DNA of 64,000 nucleotides from Mycolicibacterium goodii (GTDB lineage: Bacteria > Actinomycetota > Actinomycetes > Mycobacteriales > Mycobacteriaceae). Below the pieces are notes generated by a model. It had not been told where the DNA came from, searched no databases, and saw nothing but the letters and a program-made list of their open reading frames with translations. The stretch spans positions 2,790,001 to 2,854,000 of the forward strand of contig NZ_CP012150.1 of the NCBI RefSeq assembly GCF_001187505.1, in the 5' to 3' direction. Every line of letters begins with the position of its first letter. The stretch's first letter is position 1. Shown here piece by piece: positions 59,292-64,000 of this stretch. Made by a program: the position numbers and the translations under genes.

Positions 59292-60506
59292 GTGACTGAT
59301 GTGGTGTTGGGCGTCGACTCGGAGGTGGGCGTGCTGCGCGCCGCCATCCTGCACCGGCCCGGACCGGAACTGCAGCGCCTGACCCCACGCAACAACGACG
59401 CGCTGATGTTCGACGGCCTGCCGTGGGTGTCCAAGGCCCAGGAGGAACACGATCAGTTCGCCGAGGTGCTGCGCTCCCGCGGCGTCGAGGTGCTGCTGGT
59501 GGCCGATCTGCTCACCGAGGCCCTGGCCCACAGCGGGGCCGCGCGCATGCACGGCATATCGGCGGCCGTCGATTCCCGCCGACTCGGTGTGCCGTTGGCG
59601 CAGGAACTCTCGGCGCACCTGCGCACACTCGAGCCCGCCGCGCTGGCGCACGTCCTGATCGCGGGCATGACGTTCAACGAACTGCCCTTCAGCGGCAAGG
59701 AGCTCTCGCTCGTGCGGCGCATGCACCACGGCGGGGACTTCGTGATCGATCCGCTGCCCAACCTGCTGTTCACCCGCGACTCGTCGTTCTGGATCGGACC
59801 GCGGGTGGCCATCACGTCGCTGGCGTTGCCCGCCCGTCACCGCGAGACGTCGTTGACCGACGTCATCTACGCGCACCATCCGCGGTTCCTCGGGGTGCGA
59901 CGCGCCTACGAGTCCCGTTCGGCCCCCGTCGAGGGTGGCGACGTGCTGCTGCTGGCGCCGGGAGTCATCGCGGTCGGTGTGGGGGAGCGGACGACGCCTG
60001 CCGGCGCGGAAGCCTTGGCCCGCAGCCTGTTCGACGACGGGCTCGCACACACCGTACTGGCGGTGCCCATCGCGCAGGAGCGCGCGCAGATGCATCTGGA
60101 CACCGTGTGCACCATGGTCGATGTCGACGCCGTCGTGATGTATCCCCACATCGTCGATTCGTTGTCGGCGTTCACGATTCGCCACGACGCCGGCGGCGTG
60201 CACATCAGCGATGCCGAGCGGTTCGTGGATGCCGCGGCCGAGGCCATGGGGATAGACAAGCTTCGCGTGATCGATACCGGCCTGGATCCCGTGACGGCTG
60301 AGCGCGAGCAATGGGACGACGGCAACAACACGTTGGCGGTGGCGCCCGGCGTCGTCGTCGCCTATGAGCGCAACTCGGAAACCAATGCCCGCCTTGAGGA
60401 GTCAGGTATCGAGGTGCTTGCCATCCCGGCGTCGGAATTGGGCACCGGCCGGGGCGGGCCACGCTGTATGTCCTGCCCGGCGGCGCGCGACCCGTTGAGG
60501 TTGTAG
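59292..60506 (+). CDS. arcA: Arginine deiminase
   Basis: A 404-residue arginine deiminase: [39 protein letters not shown], the substrate loop [12 protein letters not shown], guanidino-binding [24 protein letters not shown], and catalytic Cys392 in [11 protein letters not shown] at the C-terminus. It converts arginine to citrulline and ammonia, giving acid tolerance and nitrogen. No arcB/arcC genes adjoin it, so it is a stand-alone deiminase. Its 3' end overlaps an antisense gene by 145 bases. Confidence 0.95.
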   Translation: MTDVVLGVDSEVGVLRAAILHRPGPELQRLTPRNNDALMFDGLPWVSKAQEEHDQFAEVLRSRGVEVLLVADLLTEALAHSGAARMHGISAAVDSRRLGVPLAQELSAHLRTLEPAALAHVLIAGMTFNELPFSGKELSLVRRMHHGGDFVIDPLPNLLFTRDSSFWIGPRVAITSLALPARHRETSLTDVIYAHHPRFLGVRRAYESRSAPVEGGDVLLLAPGVIAVGVGERTTPAGAEALARSLFDDGLAHTVLAVPIAQERAQMHLDTVCTMVDVDAVVMYPHIVDSLSAFTIRHDAGGVHISDAERFVDAAAEAMGIDKLRVIDTGLDPVTAEREQWDDGNNTLAVAPGVVVAYERNSETNARLEESGIEVLAIPASELGTGRGGPRCMSCPAARDPLRL

Positions 60507-61336
60507 AGGGCACGTCGGCGCATCAGTATCTTTTGCACCCGGTAGATGATCTCGCGGCGGGTATGGCGTGGTGCCACCCGAATGCGGAACCAGCCCAACC
60601 GCTGCAGTAGCTCATCATGTGCGGCGCTCACCACCAACCCGCACGCCGAGATGTCCGGGTCGTCGTCGAGGACCAGCGCGACCTTGGCGTCGGGCCAGCC
60701 GATGGGCACGTAGGTCTCCCAGTCGGCGTCGGCCAGCTCGATGGCGGTCTGCGGGCGTGGCAGTCCGGCGTCGATGATGACCAGCCGCACCCACGTCTCC
60801 CGCGCGGTCCGCGCCCCGCCGTCCATCACCTCCACGCTGTCGCGCGCCTGCCGCACCCCACGCGCTCCCGCGTACGTGTCGGCAAGGGCCAGAACCTCGT
60901 CGACGGTCACCCCGCTGATTCGGGCGAGCGCGTCCAGTTGTTCCACGGCACGGTCTCGGGGCAGCCGACGGGCCAGGTCGAGCGCCGTGCGCGCAGGTGA
61001 TGTGACCGGGAGATTCTGAGCGGTGGAGATTTCAGTGGGTGCGATCCGTTCGTCCCGGATGATCACCCCGCGGCGTTCTCGGCGGTGTTTGCCGATCATC
61101 TCGATCGGCACCTCGGGATCTATCCCGTAGACGCCGTACAGTCCGGCCGCCGCCTGCCCGGCGATGATCGCCGTCCGGCCCGTCCACAACCACGCTGCCG
61201 ACGCGTATGTCTGGAGGTCCCGGCGGACGTCCTTCGCCACGTACACATTCGGATGGATCGCGGTGTAGTTCCACCGCAGTTGGCCGCGGGTGAGCTCACC
61301 AGACGCGATTGCTTCGGTACCGATGAATGGGTGCAT
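60362..61336 (-). CDS. Conserved mycobacterial protein with C-terminal nuclease-like domain (AbiEi/DUF559-type)
   Basis: A 324-residue protein from ATG 61336. The N-terminal part ([59 protein letters not shown]) is a winged-helix module of the kind found in AbiEi-type antitoxin proteins. The C-terminal part ([25 protein letters not shown] ... [21 protein letters not shown]) has a short acidic core resembling Vsr/DUF559-like endonuclease-fold domains. No partner nuclease gene adjoins. The end overlaps arcA antisense by 145 bases; the last ~45 codons may be read-through. Function unproven. Confidence 0.6.
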   Translation of the reverse strand: MHPFIGTEAIASGELTRGQLRWNYTAIHPNVYVAKDVRRDLQTYASAAWLWTGRTAIIAGQAAAGLYGVYGIDPEVPIEMIGKHRRERRGVIIRDERIAPTEISTAQNLPVTSPARTALDLARRLPRDRAVEQLDALARISGVTVDEVLALADTYAGARGVRQARDSVEVMDGGARTARETWVRLVIIDAGLPRPQTAIELADADWETYVPIGWPDAKVALVLDDDPDISACGLVVSAAHDELLQRLGWFRIRVAPRHTRREIIYRVQKILMRRRALYNLNGSRAAGQDIQRGPPRPVPNSDAGMASTSIPDSSRRALVSELRS

Positions 61337-61395
61337 GCGGGCATCGTCCGGCTCGGCACCGACATCCAAGGCCTGCTCGCGTCGATGTGAGCCTG

Positions 61396-61537
61396 TCTCT
61401 GTGGATAAGTGTTTGTGCAGCGTCCTGTCGTCGAGTTCGACACTGTGGTTGTGATTTTGGGGGGTTGGTCGGGTTTTGGCGACCGTGGTGTCGATCTCGG
61501 TGATAGGGCCGTGCATCGAAGTATGTGGGGGAGAGAG
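61396..61537. repeat. 142-bp tandem repeat, copy 1
   Basis: A direct repeat with copy 2 at a 155-bp interval; the two copies are about 95% identical over 142 bases. It contains a perfect E. coli-type DnaA box (TGTGGATAA at 61400-61408). Read leftward it starts an open frame MHGPITEIDTTVAK that is in frame with the gene ending at 60362. Confidence 0.9.
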
Positions 61538-61550
61538 GTCCGCCCGGGTC

Positions 61551-61692
61551 TCTCTGTGGACTAAGTGTTTGTGCAGCGTCCTGTCGTCGAGTTCGACACT
61601 ATGGTTGTGATTTTGGGGGTTGGTCGGGATTTGGCGACCGTGGTGTCGATCTCGGTGATAGGGCCGTGCATCGAACTATGTAGGGGAGAGAG
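61551..61692. repeat. 142-bp tandem repeat, copy 2
   Basis: Second copy of the duplication. Differences include an extra C in the first motif (TGTGGACTAA, which breaks the DnaA box), loss of one G in the G-run (breaking the leftward frame MHGPITEIDTTVAK after about 25 codons) and four substitutions. It ends 16 bases before the pmt stop. Confidence 0.9.
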
Positions 61693-61707
61693 CCCCCGGC
61701 GCACGCA

Positions 61708-63258
61708 CTAACGCCAGCTCGGTAACCAGATCTCTAGGTTCCAGGTGGCCTGGGAGATCGGCAGGCCGGTCAGGATCGGGTACATCCATGCGAAGTTCGT
61801 GATCACCAGCGCGACATAGAAGCACACCGTCAGCAGCCCGAGTGTGCGGCGTTCGGGACTCTGGTTGGGTTTGTAGAGAATGTCGCCGAGGATCAGCGCG
61901 ATGGCGAGCACCAGGAACGGGGCCATCACCGTGGCGTAGAAGAAGTACATCTGCCGGTCGATGTCGGCGAACCACGGCAGGAAGCCGGCCAGGTAGCCGA
62001 CCAGCACCGCGCCGTAACGCCAATCGCGTCGCACCACCGCCCGCCACAACGCCCAGCCGAGGACCGGCACCGCGATGAACCACATGGCCGGCGTGCCGAC
62101 GAGCATCACGGCCTTGACGCAGGACTGCGCGCCGCAGCCGGGCACATCCTGGTTGTCGATCGCGTACAGCACCGGCCGCAGCGACATCGGCCAGGTCCAC
62201 GGCTTCGACTCCCACGGATGGTGATTGCCGTCGGCGTTGGTCAGCCCGGAGTGAAAACGATAGGCCGCATAGGTGTAATGCCACAGTGAGCGCAGCGCAT
62301 CGGGAATCGGCAAGATGCTGTCCTGCCCGATCGAGCGCCCGACCTCATAGCGGTTGACGGCGGTCTCGGAGGCGAACCACGGCCCGTACGACGCCAGATA
62401 CACCGCGAACGGGATCAACCCGAACACATACGCCGCGGGCCCGAGATCGCGGCGCAGCGTGCCCCGCCACGGGTGCGGCACGTGGTACTGCTTGCGCGCG
62501 ATCGCGTCGAACACGAGCGTCATGACGCCGAAGAACAATACGAAATACAGGCCCGACCATTTCGTCGCACATGCCAGCCCCAGCAGCACCCCCGCACCGA
62601 AACGCCACCACCGCACACCCAGGCGCGGACCCCAACGGGTCTCGGCGATGCGGCCGTCGAGGAACGCGTTGTACATGCGCTCGCGCACCTGGTCGCGGTC
62701 GACCATGAGGCACGCGAACGCGGCCACCATGAACATCACCAGAAAGACATCGAGCAGCGCCGTGCGTGACGAAACGAAGCTCACCCCGTCGGCGATGATC
62801 AACAACCCGGCGATCGCGCCCACCAGCGTCGAGCGGCTGATCCGCCGGGCGATGCGCGTCACCAGCATCACGATGATGACGCCGCACACCGCACCCGAGA
62901 ACCGCCAGCCCAGACCGTTGTAGCCGAACAGCCACTCGCCGATGGCGATCAACTGCTTGCCCACAGGTGGATGCACCACCAGGCCGTAGCCCGGATTGTC
63001 CTCGACACCGTAGTTGTGCAGCAGCTGCCAGGCCTGCGGCGCGTAGTGCTTCTCGTCGAAGATCGGGGTGCCCGCATCGGTGGGCGACCCGAGGTTCAAG
63101 AACCGGCTGATGGCGGCAAGCGCGGTGATCAGAGCCGTCATCACCCAGCCCTGCGCGCGGTCGAGCGGACCGAAATCAGGTGGCGGGATCACCGGCCCGG
63201 GACTGATCAGCGGAGCCGAGCGACCAGCCGTCGGCGTATCGGTGTCGAGGGCGGTCAC
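61708..63258 (-). CDS. pmt: Protein O-mannosyltransferase
   Basis: A 516-residue membrane enzyme with about eleven hydrophobic segments. The first extracytoplasmic loop has the conserved acidic pair in DAGTPIFDEKHYAPQAW; HPPVGKQLIAIGEWLFG follows; the middle has MEWRR-type LVMFMVAAFACLMVDRDQVRERMY, and the end a string of helices LVGYLAGFLPWFADIDRQMYFFYATVMAPFLVLAIALILGD. It transfers mannose from polyprenyl-phosphate mannose to Ser/Thr of exported proteins. Matches Rv1002c and diverges from rsmI with only 24 bases between, so their promoters overlap. GTG start at 63258. Confidence 0.93.
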   Translation of the reverse strand: MTALDTDTPTAGRSAPLISPGPVIPPPDFGPLDRAQGWVMTALITALAAISRFLNLGSPTDAGTPIFDEKHYAPQAWQLLHNYGVEDNPGYGLVVHPPVGKQLIAIGEWLFGYNGLGWRFSGAVCGVIIVMLVTRIARRISRSTLVGAIAGLLIIADGVSFVSSRTALLDVFLVMFMVAAFACLMVDRDQVRERMYNAFLDGRIAETRWGPRLGVRWWRFGAGVLLGLACATKWSGLYFVLFFGVMTLVFDAIARKQYHVPHPWRGTLRRDLGPAAYVFGLIPFAVYLASYGPWFASETAVNRYEVGRSIGQDSILPIPDALRSLWHYTYAAYRFHSGLTNADGNHHPWESKPWTWPMSLRPVLYAIDNQDVPGCGAQSCVKAVMLVGTPAMWFIAVPVLGWALWRAVVRRDWRYGAVLVGYLAGFLPWFADIDRQMYFFYATVMAPFLVLAIALILGDILYKPNQSPERRTLGLLTVCFYVALVITNFAWMYPILTGLPISQATWNLEIWLPSWR

Positions 63259-63282
63259 GCAAGCGATCGTAGGCTGTCGGTC

Positions 63283-64000
63283 GTGACACTCGGCAAACTG
63301 CTGATCGGCGCCACGCCGTTGGGCCAGCCGTCAGATGCGTCGGCGCGGCTGGTCAGCGCGCTGAAACAGGCCGACATCGTCGCCGCCGAGGACACCCGGC
63401 GGATCCGGGCGCTCGCGCAGGCGCTCGACGTCACACCGGCCGGGCGGGTGCTCAGCTTCTTCGACCAGAACGAGGCCGGCCGCGTGCCCGGGCTGGTCGA
63501 GGAGATCGCGGCGGGCGCGACCGTGCTGGTGGTCAGCGACGCGGGCATGCCGCTGATCAACGACCCTGGCTATCGACTCGTCGCGGCCTGTGTGGACGCC
63601 GGGCTGCCGGTCAGCTGCCTCCCTGGACCGTCGGCGGTGACCACGGCCCTTGCGGTGTCCGGTCTGGCGTCCGACCGGTTCTGCTTCGAGGGCTTCGCAC
63701 CACGCAAACACGCCGCCCGCATGACCTGGTTGCGCACGCTCGCCAACGAGACCCGCACGAGCGTGTTCTTCGAGTCACCGCGCCGGCTCGCCGAGACGCT
63801 GCACGACGCGGTCGACGCTCTTGGCTCCGATCGTCGCGTGGTGGTGTGCCGCGAGCTGACGAAGACCCACGAGGAGATCAAGCGCGGCACACTGGCCGAA
63901 CTTGCGGAGTGGGCCGACGACGGCGTGCTGGGGGAGATCACCGTGGTGCTGGCCGGTGCGACGCCGACGGCGGATCTGCCGACGCTCGTGGCCGAAGTCG
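63283..64000 (+). CDS. rsmI: 16S rRNA 2'-O-methyltransferase RsmI, cut by window end
   Basis: From GTG 63283 the frame gives TLGKLLIGATPLGQPSDASARLVSALKQADIVAAEDTRRIRALAQAL, then VVSDAGMPLINDPGYRLVAACVDAGLPVSCLPGPSAVTTALAVSG with the SAM-binding GPSA region, and VFFESPRRLAETLHDAVDALG and VCRELTKTHEEI. RsmI methylates cytidine 1402 of 16S rRNA. About 239 codons are in the window; the C-terminal part is outside. Matches Rv1003 by position. Confidence 0.93.
   Translation, partial: MTLGKLLIGATPLGQPSDASARLVSALKQADIVAAEDTRRIRALAQALDVTPAGRVLSFFDQNEAGRVPGLVEEIAAGATVLVVSDAGMPLINDPGYRLVAACVDAGLPVSCLPGPSAVTTALAVSGLASDRFCFEGFAPRKHAARMTWLRTLANETRTSVFFESPRRLAETLHDAVDALGSDRRVVVCRELTKTHEEIKRGTLAELAEWADDGVLGEITVVLAGATPTADLPTLVAEV

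Noticed and set aside
61400..61408. Perfect DnaA box TGTGGATAA as evidence of an origin
   Set aside because: A single 9-mer in a 64-kb window is expected by chance now and then, and no dnaA/dnaN genes or box cluster is present.
1..64000. CRISPR arrays, insertion sequences, prophage or integrase genes
   Set aside because: I saw no regularly spaced repeats, no transposase or integrase motifs (DDE, HNH transposase, tyrosine recombinase) and no inverted terminal repeats with target duplication.

Overview
The window is chromosomal DNA of a fast-growing mycobacterium, most likely Mycolicibacterium smegmatis or a very close relative. The evidence is the high GC content, a gene for an MspA-type octameric porin whose mature sequence carries the residues I associate with the MspC paralogue, and a long stretch (about 15.2-64 kb) that follows the gene order of the M. 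tuberculosis Rv0971c-Rv1003 region: echA7, fadE12, accA2, accD2, fadE13, an AtuA-like gene, rpmF, mprA, mprB, pepD, moaB2, mscL, an FmdB-type zinc protein, 5-formyl-THF cyclo-ligase, galU, moeA1, rimJ, a membrane protein, pat, an AlkB-like gene, arcA, pmt and rsmI. Accessory genes absent from that backbone are interleaved. Family assignments come from reading the proteins; no database search was run.

Layout. 1-5.4 kb: a partial NmrA-like oxidoreductase, then a leftward operon whose proteins resemble EspA/EspE, EspC and EspD (ESX-1 secretion), followed by a membrane-anchored propeller-like protein, and a lipoprotein. 5.4-15 kb: stand-alone metabolic and regulatory genes (NmrA oxidoreductase with a divergent ArsR regulator, VOC protein, aldo/keto reductase, MFS exporter, MmyB-type regulator), a large exported protein with a disrupted signal peptide, a small secreted protein, a hemophore-like protein and an NTF2-like protein. 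15.2-23.6 kb: a tightly overlapping leftward acyl-CoA carboxylase/dehydrogenase operon (AtuA, FadE13, AccD2, AccA2, FadE12, EchA7) with a palindromic operator at its front and an attenuator-like RNA structure before accA2. 23.9-31.8 kb: rpmF, the MprAB-PepD envelope-stress system, moaB2, mspC, mscL and a heat-shock zinc protein under a CIRCE element.

32-36.4 kb: a complete glyoxylate-to-glycerate route (hyi, glxR, gcl) with an IclR regulator and related inverted repeats at both promoters. 36.4-38.1 kb: a scar made of two truncated genes next to a RES-domain toxin/antitoxin pair. 38.2-42.4 kb: universal stress protein, amino-acid permease and polyol-type permease. 42.5-47.5 kb: folate, galU, moeA/rimJ/membrane-receptor cluster and a tRNA-Ala(CGC). 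47.7-51.3 kb: a frameshifted AraC regulator facing an SDR/MFS/dehydrogenase operon. 51.9-52.7 kb: a type VII-like gene pair. 53-64 kb: the cAMP-controlled acetyltransferase Pat, envelope lipoproteins, AlkB-like, SoxR, arginine deiminase, a 142-bp tandem duplication, protein O-mannosyltransferase and RsmI (cut by the window end).

Three coding sequences (the exported protein near 13.33 kb, accA2 near 18.03 kb, the AraC regulator near 47.82 kb) are each broken by a single-base frame change. Either these are strain mutations or the underlying assembly has indel errors; the reads would decide.
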